Assembly (NCBI RefSeq): GCF_905115235.1
Contig: NC_051853.1
Coordinates: forward strand, 46,435,467 to 46,499,466
Direction of reading: 5' to 3'
Length of the DNA: 64,000 nt
DNA from: Hermetia illucens
Taxonomy: Eukaryota > Arthropoda > Insecta > Diptera > Stratiomyidae
How positions within the stretch are numbered: position 1 is the stretch's first letter; every line of letters starts with the position of its first letter. The translations under genes and the position numbers were made by a program. Below, piece by piece: positions 12,901 through 22,600 of the stretch. The notes beneath the pieces are model-generated. The model searched no databases, was not told the DNA's origin, and saw only the letters and a list, made by a program, of their open reading frames with translations.

Positions 12901-15900
12901 TTAGCGTCTACCGAATCGTGCTATAGTTGCCGTGATTGCTCTTTCCTCAGCGAAGTGTAGAAGAGTGCACGGCTTACCTTGAAAAAGGCCATTGAGCTAT
13001 CCACATTTGAAAGCGGGTCCTTTATAGAAAGATTCTTCTAAGCGTTTGCTTAATACGACAAGAACTAGTTTCCTCCTAGAACATTCACTAGATCTATTCA
13101 ACTTGTCAAGAAGCAATATTAACGACCTTCATATTTGCTGGGGTACTTCTAACATTGATATTCCGAAAACTATTCTACTAGAATATCTGATAGCAGCATG
13201 GCTGATGATTTTCAACTCGGGTAATAAGCCCACTTTCTTAACGTGGCCAGGTGCGAACTCGTTAACATTGTATTATGGCAGCATTCCCTCATATAGAGAA
13301 TCTGGCCAAAGAGTAGCGAGTATCAAAAGGTATCCCATTCTCAGATCAGGTCTCATGTCAACCAAAACATTACCTAAACTGACTTAGACATTACCTTACT
13401 ACAAATAACTCTCGCAGCTTTACCATCAAAGTTCTCGTCACGGCGAAGAATTCTTCTGATGATAGAAACAATAACTTGAATAGGATTTTTGAACTTGGTC
13501 AAATAACAACCAGATTTCATCCGCTCAAATGTGTATATGTCCGAAATCACCATTATCATCGTTATTAACAGCGCAGCAACCGGTATCCGGTCTAGGGCTG
13601 CCTTAGTAAGAAGCTCCAGACATCCTGGTTTTGGGTCGAGGTCCCCTAATTCGATATCCCTAAAAGCTGCTTGGGGTCCTGACCTACGCCATTGCTCCAT
13701 CTTAGGCAGGGTCTACCGGGTCTTCTTTGGACTTTCCTGGCTGGATTATCCTCACCCATACGGATTAAATGACTCGCTTACCGCAACCTATTGAGCCGGA
13801 TTTCCACAACCAGACGATCGTAGCAGCGCTTATAAATTTCGCCGCCTAGATTCTTCGGAAGATTCTTCTCTCGAACGCGGCGAAGAGTTCGTAATATTTC
13901 TCGCTAAGAACTCAAGTCTCCGAGGAATAGATGAAGACTGACAAAATTACTGTCTTGTACAATAAAAGATAGATGATGCAACTGCTAGCCATATTCCAAA
14001 AAAATTTTCAATGCTTACCATCATCATCATCAACGGCGCAACAACCGGTATCCGGTCTAGGCCTGGCTTAATAAGGAACTCCAGACATCCCCGTTTTGCG
14101 CTGAGGTCCACCAATTCAATATCCCTAAAATCTGTCTGGTGTCCTGACCTACGCCATCGCTCCATCTTAGGCAGGGTCTACCTCGTCTTCTTTTTCTACC
14201 ATAGATATTGCCCTTATAGATTTTCCGGGTGGGATCATCCTCATCCATGCGGATTAAGTGACCCGCCCACCGTAACCTATTGAGCCGGATTTTATCCACA
14301 ACTTGACGGTCATAGTATCGCTCATAGATTTCGTCGTTATGTAGGCTACGGAATCACCCATCCTCATGTAGGGGGGCCAAAAATCCTTCGGAGGATTCTT
14401 CTCTCGAACGCGGCCAAGAGTTCGCAATTCTTCTTATTAAAAGCCCAAGTCTCCGAGGAACAGATGAGGTACAGTAAGAGCTTTGACCCTATGGTGAGAC
14501 GTTTCGAGCGGAACAGTTTTTGTAAGCTGAAATAAGCTCTGTTGGCTGACAACAACCGTGCGCGGATTTCATCATCGTAGCTGTTATCGGTTGTGATTTT
14601 CGACCCTAGATAGGAGAAATTGTCAACAGTCCCAAAGTTGTATTCTCCTATCCTTATTCTTCCTGTTTGACCAGTGCGGTTTGATGTTGTTGGTTGGTTG
14701 GTTTTCGGTGCTGACGTTGCCACCATATACTTTGTCTTGCCTTCATCGCTTACCGCACAGAAAAAATCAAATCTTTAGTATGGGCCAATGATGTTCTGGG
14801 CGTATAGGGCAATCCGGCCTAGCAAGATAGCGAAGAATATCTTATAGATGGTACTCAATAACGTGATCATTCTATAATTGCGTAATATGTACTTTTTATG
14901 TATGTACGACGTCACACACCTTAAATTGCATACTTCCAATTTAATCAATGACTTCGTGGCATTTTAGCTTAAGAAAGAGTCCAGCCTTTTTTTCCCTCAA
15001 TGTGTCTGCTTTCACTAAAACTTTTATTCCAGGTTTTTTGCGTATTAACTTTTGCCTTCTATTGAAGCTGACGTTCACAACTCATTCTACAAGAACAAGA
15101 AGAATTGAGTTTACATCCAGCAACTAGCTTGGCATCTTAAGTAGGGCGGCTTTTTAAAAATGAAAAGTTTGCTGAGGTCCCAGTCTATAAAAGCTAGGTC
15201 CTTCCCTCAATCTTATTGTTAGAACCGAAACTTATCTGAACCTCAAACCAGATTGTTATACATAATACACTTGTTGGAAATTACAAAATCGTGTCTGTTC
15301 AACCACAGCCCGCACGAGTCCAAACTCAATAGCCAGGCCCTGTTCAAAACATAGAGGGCCCATGGTACCCTGAAACTTTTCCTGAATACTCAAACCCAGG
15401 GGTCACCGATTCAGAACCATAGATACGGTACATCTCACTTGTATATTAGGAATTGGCTTCGAGAAAGTTAAGCCCTAAATCTAACACCATTCACCAGCAT
15501 CATAATATCCCTTAGTACCTCAAATTACACAGAATACGATGTACACTATGCTTAACCTAATTAGTGATCCTTTGCCACCTTCCATGAAAACAAAAAGAAC
15601 CTCAGCGTATGCGCATATTGTACACAGTTCAGAGAGATTGTTTAGTAAATTGTCTCTCAATCAATTCTAAATAAATGGACCTGCGATGGAACTCAGTAAA
15701 ATCTAAACACAATTGTCCGTGAGTACATCCCTTCTACAATGTCACAGAAATTACTTTCCTGTGAAGTCACCTCTCAGTAATTTACCTTCCGGAATTTCCC
15801 AATCACAGCAGGTCAACTTAAATAATAAAAAACTCCCTTCAAATCTACAAAAAAAAATGAACCAAGCTACTCTCTCCCGCATATACCCACGTATCGTTAG

Positions 15901-18900
15901 TAAATCTACCCGATCAGAATACCATATTGTCTGATAGACATCAGGTTAGCCATTAATATGTCCAATCGGAACACATCTTCTCCTAGGCTTTACTAAGAAC
16001 CAAAAGAATATAAATGCATCTTTTCGATTAGAAATTACTTCTGATTTCATTTAATACTTCAACTTCAAGATCATCACATGAACAATCTTTCAGAAATCTG
16101 AGGATCAATTATCCCAGAAACAGGCCTCAAAAGAACATCGAACGTAATACCAAACGGCCTACCAAATGCATTTATACATTTCAGCAACTATCCCATTCCA
16201 CTTTGAACCCAACCATCCGCGAATGATTCACAGGAAATCTCGTACCCTTCGCTCATATGCCTAGAGGTACTTAGTCTTCCTGACTTTCCACCTCCTACTC
16301 CCGATAATAGTCTGAACAACTTAAACTGTTCTTATCAAACATTTTTGGAGGACCACCCACATTCTATCGCAGAACCTTTGATATGCTATATGAAGGCTTT
16401 ACCCAATTATTTGGAGACACACTGATCATTTGGGAGAATTTTCTCAGCCTTTCGTAGGGAACCATTTAAATTTCCCTCCTTCTAAACTGGTGGGAAACGG
16501 CATTTAACTCCCGATCGGTATAAGTCGGTTTAAAATAAAATATGTACAGCAAATTCTCATTAGTGTCTTTCGACTAACATCAAGGGATGAAAATCTACCA
16601 TTGTCCATCATTTTCCCAATTTCCCAAAAACTTCTGAGCCATATTGTCATATGAAGAACATATCGTTGACATTCAGAAAATACTTTTTTGAATTTTTACC
16701 GGTAGAAAAACGCTCAAAACTATGCTCTCTAGGGCGTACAAAGCTGCCCTTAATTTAAAGTTAAACGAAAACGAAGAGGTAGAATCCGCCGGTATTATCG
16801 TAATTGTTAACCGACGGCCACATATCTTTCCCTGACGAAGGATCAGAATCGCCATGGTGTCGTCATGGATGTTAATATTCGTATTTGTGTTTGTCCCGGT
16901 GGGTTCGACCAACCACTTGTGTAGCATACAAAAAGAAATACAATTTCCCTCAAAATGAAATGAGAAAAAATAAAAATCAAAGAGAAGAGACCGTGTGGCT
17001 GCCAGAGAGAAGAGACAGCAAACCCGAAAGTTATAGAGAACGTAGTTTCTGGGCCCAACGTGTAAGAAGGCACAGAAGACATCGTTGAAAATGCGTGGCG
17101 AGCAGCGCACATTTACACTCCTTTTTGTTCTTATTATGGACACCGTCACACTGGACCTCCAGCGCCCTATACGCTGTTTTACGCAAATAATGTTTTCCCA
17201 ACCTCTTATAGCAAAGCTGATCTCAAATAACTTGTTCAGAAATGAAATGATCACCTCATGCAATACGGTCTCGGGTTCAATTTGAATAAAAGACAATGTT
17301 TGACGACAGATCCTAATGAAATAGGCGCTATCACTGTCAATGGCAGTGACTTAGCCAAAACTGAGCGATTTAGATATCCGGATCAACGCTATCAAATAAT
17401 GGTCAACTGCATGTTTTTCAAAACCAAATCCGCATTTATTGTTTTTGAATTAAAATAAACACATCGGAGCTTTGATTAATAATAATAGTATCAACGCAAT
17501 GCATCCAAAAATAACTATTATGTCCCCCAAGATTTACATGATGCTTTCTACTTCTAGAAATTCCAGCCTAGCATCTGGTATTAAGTGTTCTCTCAGATAG
17601 GTCAAACTACTTCGCACAAATGCCGGACTTTTTCCAAGAATACGTATGGAGATTTCAAAACTCTCCCCACAGAATCTGCAAAGAATGTCAGCAGATATCC
17701 CTAGCTTCTCCATTTGGTAGTTTAGCCTGCAATGGCCCATGAGTGTTCCCATTATGATCCTAAGGCTCTTCTTAGTGACGTCTTAACAATCCCGCGAATA
17801 TTTTGGTCCACATCTTCCCATTCCATTCCTGGTAAATTCCCCCAGTATAGCTCCCTGAACCGTTCTCCTTCTCCTTCCTCCATACTATCCAGACCCTTTT
17901 GTGTGTAAACGTCAATTTATTAAAGCATTCCCATAAGATAGACTTCACTAGATTGTTCCCAAGGGTATTGATAATTGCCTGGCTTTCGGTTTAGTTTCTT
18001 TTTACAATTTTTCTGACATTCAAATGTACCCCAATGCATATTCAAAAGAATGTCTTTGGAAAGGCTGCTGTGGTCATACCATTTCTAACAATTAATTGGC
18101 GTTAGATGGTTACACCATACGACGCCATAGGTTTGCCACCAAATACATGTTGTCAACATTGCCCTAACCAAACAAATAAAGCCATTTTCAAAGAAACCTA
18201 AGGTGCTAGAGCGACATTCATATTGTCCACAGGAAAAAAACGTTAAAATTCTAGCAGGTGTTCCAATAGGAAAAATGTCTATGGGGCTGGATAGAATACA
18301 AGTTACCGCGAGTAGAAATTATCGTCTAAGGGTACATTTGTTATCCGTTATGAATTACTTAATAGATAGAAGGTGCACTTCACTAGAATTTAGTGGAGAT
18401 CGGAGATGGTAGAAAGGTGCCAAAGAATGCAGCAAAAGAAGAGTATTTGCGTACTTTCACAATAATAACAAAGATACTTCGCAGACATAAAAATCCTATA
18501 CAGGCCATTTAGATCACCCCCATCTATTTTTCATTGAATTCGAAAAAAAAAACCTGCGGGAGCGTTAGCAAAAGGCGTCAACCTATTTGTCAATGTAATT
18601 AATATGTTTTTTACAATCAAAATCGAAGGTCGCTCTCATCTACAAGAGATGCATCTTCCTTAACATCAAAGTCAAGTTTCGGTTGCTCCCCACAAACGTT
18701 CTCCCCTTCCTTTTATGGGAAAAACACTGCCAACGGAACTTCTATGGCTTCAGTGATATCTTGGTTATGATGTATTATCAAGATATTCTGGTGGGACGAA
18801 TTAACATTTTTTGGACATGTAGTTTTTTTACATCTATCGACCGAATAGAAGACGAAGACAGTCATATTTAAGCCAGAATTACTTGGTGTAAAACAGATAA

Positions 18901-21900
18901 AAAATTTCACAGTTCTCAAAATATACTGTGCTGCAAAAAGCAATCACCACGCCTAGAGTATTTATCGAACATTGAACAGATGCTTCTAAAAACCGCAATA
19001 TCTCCTTTTTTTGCTCGGGATGTGAGGGATCCTAAGTCTACATCTACTTGATGTTGGGCCGGACCAGATAGAAACCAACTTACTCTCACTTTTTTTATCC
19101 ACGGATCCCTCATCTCGGGCATAGCAACCGCGTACTCTAAAAATAGAAAGAAAGATGACTAACAGTTTCGTCCAGGAGAGAGGCAACTCATTAGACGCTG
19201 CTTCACCCATATCCCACAAATTTACTTTGGCCTGCCTTAGGCATAAAATACTGGCGGTTTATGTTGGATATAATTCGCACCCTTGTTGTGTTTGCAATAA
19301 CATATTGCAAAAACGAGCGATTTTCATCTGTTACCACTATCGGTCACGCTGCTCCCAGGACAGAGGTGAGCCAACGTCTAATGAGTTGCCTCTTCCCTGG
19401 ATAAAACCGTCGGCCATTTTTAAGGTTTTGTGTGAAACAAAACCTTATTAGAATCGAGACGGTGTCTGTCTGTCTGTCTGTCTGTCGGTCACACCCGATT
19501 TATTCGGAAACGACTGGACCGATTGTCACGAAAATTGGTGAGAGTATGTAATCTGGTGATCCCTTTACATGCAGTAAGTGGCGCCATATTGTGTTAAGTT
19601 TAAGGGGGGGCTCCCCATACATGTGAATGGAGGGTGCAAATTTTTTTTTCGCAGAATGTAGCCATGTAGGGTATCAAATGAAAGGTCTCAATGAGTACTT
19701 TTCGAATCTGGTTCGATATTTGATATTAGGTGAAACATAGGGGAGTGAGGGTTCAAAATATGACCCATAAAAAGTGTAACAGGTCTCGTTCTCAGAACCT
19801 ATCCAACCGAAAAATCTGAAAAAAATCACAGTCTTGCATCTCTTCGAAATCTAGGCCTCAAAATATATCCGGTTCCGATATCTGCACAAATAAAGTTAAT
19901 AATAGTATATTTCCACATTTTAGAAATTTACCCGGCACCCCCCTTATGTTCATCCCAGAAGTACAAAATTTGGCATGCGTGTAATGAAGAATATAATGCA
20001 CAGTTTGGTCAAGTTTGAAGAAAATCCAACTATTATTAACAAAGTTATAGGGGGTGAAACTTTACAATTTTTTGTGAATTTCGTGCACTCTACAACCTGC
20101 ATGACGTCATCATCACATATCAATTCTTCAATACCACAACGAAATGAGTTATGAATTGGGTCGCAGAGAATTATTTTGTTTTAGTTTTTTAGTTATTTGT
20201 CAGCCAGACATGTGTGTATGTAGGTATATAATAGATGCGTGCTAATGAACTTTGCGGGTAGTGCCTAATCCAAACAGATATAAGAAGTAAATGGGAAATA
20301 TGGGTACGATCAATTTATATACGTGCATATATGTGTACAGTATTCGGTAATAGGCAGTTTATTTGTTTAGGGTGAGCGTGATATCTATGGCTGTAATATG
20401 TACGTATGTCTCGTAGTTTGGAAAAATATGAAGGATTATGTTGGATTTGTAGCTATATACGGACAGAAAAATGTGCCTTGAAGTTTCTCACATAAGATGA
20501 ACACAAAACCTTTATACCCGAAGCGCGAGCTTCCGGTATTCCCACTTGTTCTTTCTATTTTTCGCAATATATGTGCTTCTGAGAGCTCGGGATGGAAGAG
20601 CCTTTACTTTTCGTATTCCATTCAGTCTTGTTAGGCTCGTCGGAAGAGGTACAAAGGGGCGATTAACCCCTTGGCCCGGAGTTTTCTCTGCACCCGGAAT
20701 ATAAATTTCATTTGAAAAAAGGGATAACAGAGGGCCCACATTTTTTCACCTCCGCCGCCTTTCCCCATTGTCTTTGGCTCTTTTAAAAATTGAACTTCTG
20801 AATTGCATAAAGAAGGAAAAAAAGTTACTACTTTTAAAAAAAATCATCATCGTTTATTCATGGAATATCATTACATGCTAATAATAGCAAATCATCTCTA
20901 AAGCATAAATTTAAGGATATATGAGGACAGTCATAATAATCTAATCAACTTCCAATTTAATTGCAGAAACCGCCATGGGTGTTTCAAAGAAAACTCAAGA
21001 CAAATCAGGCTATGAATATGCATTGGCTGTAATGAAAATGTGTGACATTCTCCATGTACGCCACCGCAGCATATTCCTCCGCTCTGAATTTTTATTCACA
21101 CTCACCAAGTACTACAAGCAACAAGGACGCCTCTTGGACATTATTCACGGTCTAACAACAAAAGTCATCAAGAAAAAGAAGGAAGCACTAGAGAAGGGTA
21201 CCGCCGGTATTATACCTTCGGCCAAAATCAATGAAGCCTACCTCAAGAAACTTGACTCAGTTCCAACAACCGAAACTGCATCCGTGGATGGACTCTCATT
21301 CGGACAATCGAGTGGTCTCAAGGACGATTTGGATGTTGAAGAAAATGACATTGGGGAGAAAAAACGTTTAGCATTCTTGGATCTGCTGCTGGAGAGTGCT
21401 CGCAATGGTGCATTAATCTCAGACACGGAAATCAAGGAACAAGTTGATACCATCATGTTTGAGGGGCACGATACTACCGCGGCGGCAAGTTCATTCTTCT
21501 TGTCATTGATGGGAATCCATCAGAAAATACAGGATCGAGTTATTCAAGAATTGGATGAAATATTCGGTGATTCTGATCGCCCAGCCACTTTCCAGGATAC
21601 ACTTGAAATGAAGTACTTAGAACGATGCATGATGGAAACATTGCGAATGTTCCCACCGGTGCCAATCATTGCCAGACAATTGACGGAAGACGTGAAACTC
21701 GCGTCAGGCGATTACACTGTCCCAGCAGGCGCCACTGTTACTGTGGCTACATACAAGTTACATCGCAATCCATCCATCTATCCTAACCCAGATATTTTCG
21801 ATCCTGACAATTTCTTACCTGAGAGACAAGCGAACAGGCACTATTATGCGTTTGTTCCGTTCTCAGCAGGTCCAAGGAGCTGTGTCGGTAAGTAAACCTT

Positions 21901-22182
21901 AAGTTTTTATCTGTAGTTGAAAAACGACTCTATTTTAATAGCAAAACGATAATTCTTTGAAACTACTATTGTCATTCGACCTATGTTCCTATTCTTTTAA
22001 ATGCAGGTCGTAAATACGCCATGTTGAAATTGAAGATCCTTCTTTCGACAATCCTTCGCAACTTCCGAGTTTATTCAGATCTCACCGAAAAGGACTTCCA
22101 ATTGCAAGCTGATATCATTCTAAAGCGTGAGGAAGGTTTCCGAGTACGGCTAGCTCCAAGGCAAAGGACCGCCAAGGCTTAA
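3969..22182 (+). CDS. CYP4G: Cytochrome P450 of the CYP4G subfamily (CYP4G15-like), first exon missing
   Basis: Exons: 3969-4166, 4612-4794, 20967-21887 and 22007-22182, all with AG/GT borders and consistent phase, giving 492 residues plus stop. CYP4G enzymes are ER-bound oxidative decarbonylases that make cuticular hydrocarbons in oenocytes; CYP4G15-type members are also expressed in other tissues. Visible motifs are the I-helix EGHDTTAA, the K-helix ETLR, and FLPERQANRHYYAFVPFSAG leading to the heme loop SAGPRSCVGRKYA, whose Cys codon is at 21881. The acidic insertion typical of CYP4G (KDDLDVEENDIGEKKR, near 21320-21365) is present, which sets the subfamily. About 70-80 N-terminal residues (membrane anchor and proline-rich hinge) are absent. 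Exon 1 probably lies left of the window, because 1-3968 holds no candidate. The stop at 22180-22182 is followed by AATAAA near 22490. No disabling change was seen. Confidence 0.93.
5565..5860 (+). repeat. SINE-like repeat (second family), copy 1
   Basis: The 5' part looks tRNA-like: GGTAGCCAAGCTAG resembles a pol III A box, and GGTTCAAATCCC is a good B box about 45 bases later. The body continues with GGTAATGAAATTGAAGCGCA, an A-rich stretch and TTCCCACCTCGCC. The last two parts recur at 9185-9450 in the same order. No protein is encoded. Confidence 0.55.
7240..7640 (-). mobile_element. Possible R1/jockey-type LINE ORF1 fragment (zinc knuckle)
   Basis: The minus-strand translation ends in FWRCRGKGHLITDCTGDP, which resembles a CCHC knuckle of R1/jockey gag-like ORF1 proteins but lacks one clear pair of cysteines. 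The upstream residues fit the same reading only loosely, and the frame closes directly after the knuckle. The call rests on this one motif. Confidence 0.35.
9185..9450 (+). repeat. SINE-like repeat (second family), copy 2
   Basis: Shares with 5565-5860 the block GATAATGAAACTGAAGCATA, the following A-rich region and TCCCACCTCTGCCCTGCGG. The tRNA-like head is weak here (only CGAGTTCAAATGG resembles a B box). The copy is diverged. Confidence 0.45.
12555..12580 (-). repeat. Inverted partial copy of the hammerhead-bearing unit
   Basis: Read on the minus strand, this is TGTAGCACTGATGAAGAGAA, nearly the same as the first part of the plus-strand unit at 12589-12612. The two face each other across about 10 bases. 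A similar inverted piece (CACTGATGAAGGGGGCAAC on the minus strand, near 32-52) precedes copy 1 at the window start. Confidence 0.45.
12594..12638 (+). ncRNA. Hammerhead ribozyme-like motif, best copy (3)
   Basis: The type I hammerhead layout is visible. Stem I is GCG (12594-12596) with CGC (12636-12638). The conserved core CTGATGA lies at 12597-12603. Stem II is GGGAAC (12605-12610) with GTTCCC (12616-12621) around loop AAGTA. GAA is at 12622-12624, followed by a minimal stem III, ATA/TAT around UCGG (12625-12634), and A12635 at the cleavage position. One extra A (12604) precedes stem II. Very short stems I and III are typical of the minimal hammerheads known in Penelope-like elements and retrozymes, which usually act as dimers. 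Activity is not shown. Confidence 0.6.
13374..13900 (-). mobile_element. LINE family B, 3' fragment
   Basis: The minus-strand translation gives MEQWRRSGPQAAFRDIELGD and upstream text matching the C-terminus of the neighbouring copy at 13990-14900. The 3' end is near 13545, with ATTATCATCG on the plus strand (a decayed GAT tail). It has the same orientation as its neighbour. Sequence 13374-13540 beyond the tail is unclear. Confidence 0.65.
13990..14900 (-). mobile_element. LINE family B, truncated 3' half
   Basis: Minus-strand pieces in order: YAQNIIGPY-like text near 14800 (start of the reverse transcriptase), RIGEYNFGTVDNFSYLGSKI (14600), ANRAYFSLQKLFRSKRLTIG (14500), AFERRILRRIFGP and RLRWAGHLIRMDEDDPTRK (14260), then GRKRRRGRPCLRW (14180). 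The element ends in GTTGATGATGATGATGG (14017-14036, minus strand). The central reverse transcriptase is deleted and the frame is interrupted. This organisation (APE endonuclease plus reverse transcriptase, GAT tail) suits the RTE-like LINEs often annotated as endonuclease-reverse transcriptase in arthropods. Confidence 0.82.
14900..17080. other. Unassigned intronic stretch
   Basis: About 2.2 kb with slightly higher C content on the plus strand. Near 15640-15680 a run ending TCTAAATAAATGG resembles the end of a transposon terminal repeat, but no partner copy or coding motif was found in the window. Confidence 0.3.
17085..17400 (+). mobile_element. RTE-like LINE family A, reverse-transcriptase fragment
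   Basis: The translations LLFVLIMDTVTLDLQRP, LNLNKRQCLTTDPNEIGAIT and VNGSDLAKTERFRYP match the copy at 62105-63290 (LNLNKTEFLTTDPHETGTIT; SGSDLPRTERFKYL). The catalytic YADD region is lost between the two pieces. It is a short, dead fragment. Confidence 0.8.
17534..17900 (-). mobile_element. Jockey-type LINE, 3' ORF2 fragment
   Basis: The minus-strand reading MGTLMGHCRLNYQMEKLGIS is followed by ILCRFCGESFEISIRILGKS. This is the characteristic C-terminal segment of jockey/R1-group ORF2 proteins (GHCxLN..L.K.G....CRFCG...E...HIL), with the usual final His replaced. The frame is interrupted upstream. Confidence 0.65.
18950..19410. repeat. Unnamed repeat with an inverted pair
   Basis: A block GAGGCAACTCATTAGACGCT (about 19178-19200) recurs inverted at about 19374-19400. 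Related text occurs near 8715-8745 (CAACTGATCAGACGGCGCTTC) and 28765-28800 (GGCAACCCATCAGACGCTGC). Flanking sequence shared with 28690-28860 includes a CACTTTTTT..TCCACG segment. No coding region is recognised. Confidence 0.4.
19422..20541 (+). repeat. Hairpin-ended GTCT repeat family, fullest copy
   Basis: The left end is a perfect-looking foldback, AAGGTTTTGTGT facing AAACAAAACCTT. Then come ATTAGAATCG, a GTCT tract (19462-19487), and a conserved body with GGCGCCATATTGTGTTAAG. The right end has a second foldback: arms like ATACCGGAAGC and GCTTCGGGTAT around a four-base loop (minus-strand reading, 20517-20541). No open frame of note. It is non-autonomous; the superfamily is unknown. TTAA precedes the GGTTTTG end here and at two other copies. 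Confidence 0.7.
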
Positions 22183-22600
22183 TTCGAAGCGCATCTTCGC
22201 CATCATTCTTTAGACTTTAGGTTTTTAATGATGATATAAAAGGTTTTTTTTTTAATTTAATGTTATTTAGTGTCACTCATTCATTATTACTATTTTTAAG
22301 CAAGAGGAATGCACACGTGACAAAATATGCAAAAAAAAATTATAATACACTTGAAATATCTGAATGGGTTTTTAGTCTACCAATAATTTTAAACTGCGGT
22401 GAAAGTGAGAATGTTGTCGAAAATGTGAGAACAAAAATCCTGATAATACATCGCTTAAGACTATTTTCGGAATTGATTGTAACATAAGAATAAATTTGTT
22501 GAAAATATAAAATGTTTTATTCCTGAACTTGCTAGCTAACGTTAAAGCATTCAAAACACTTGTGGCTTTGTCCTTCGGTACTGATAACTCTGATAGAGTT
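22183..22600. other. CYP4G 3' UTR and spacer
   Basis: AT-rich sequence downstream of the CYP4G stop, with AATAAA near 22490 as a candidate polyadenylation signal. Nothing else was recognised. Confidence 0.5.

Larger units (their letters stand above)
4795..20966 (+). other. 16.2 kb CYP4G intron filled with repeats
   Basis: Starts GTAAGT after CTTCTGG and ends TTGCAG before AAACCGCC. It holds SINE-like copies (5565, 9185), LINE fragments (7240, 13374, 13990, 17085, 17534), a hammerhead-like motif (12594) and a hairpin-ended repeat (19422). The stretches 5860-7240, 7640-9180, 9450-12550, 12640-13370, 14900-17080 and 17900-18950 show nothing recognisable. Confidence 0.8.

Noticed and set aside
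16673-17296. A 207-codon minus-strand open frame
   Set aside because: It runs partly antisense to a family A LINE fragment, is rich in F, S and I, and shows no domain or homologue I recognise; probably chance.
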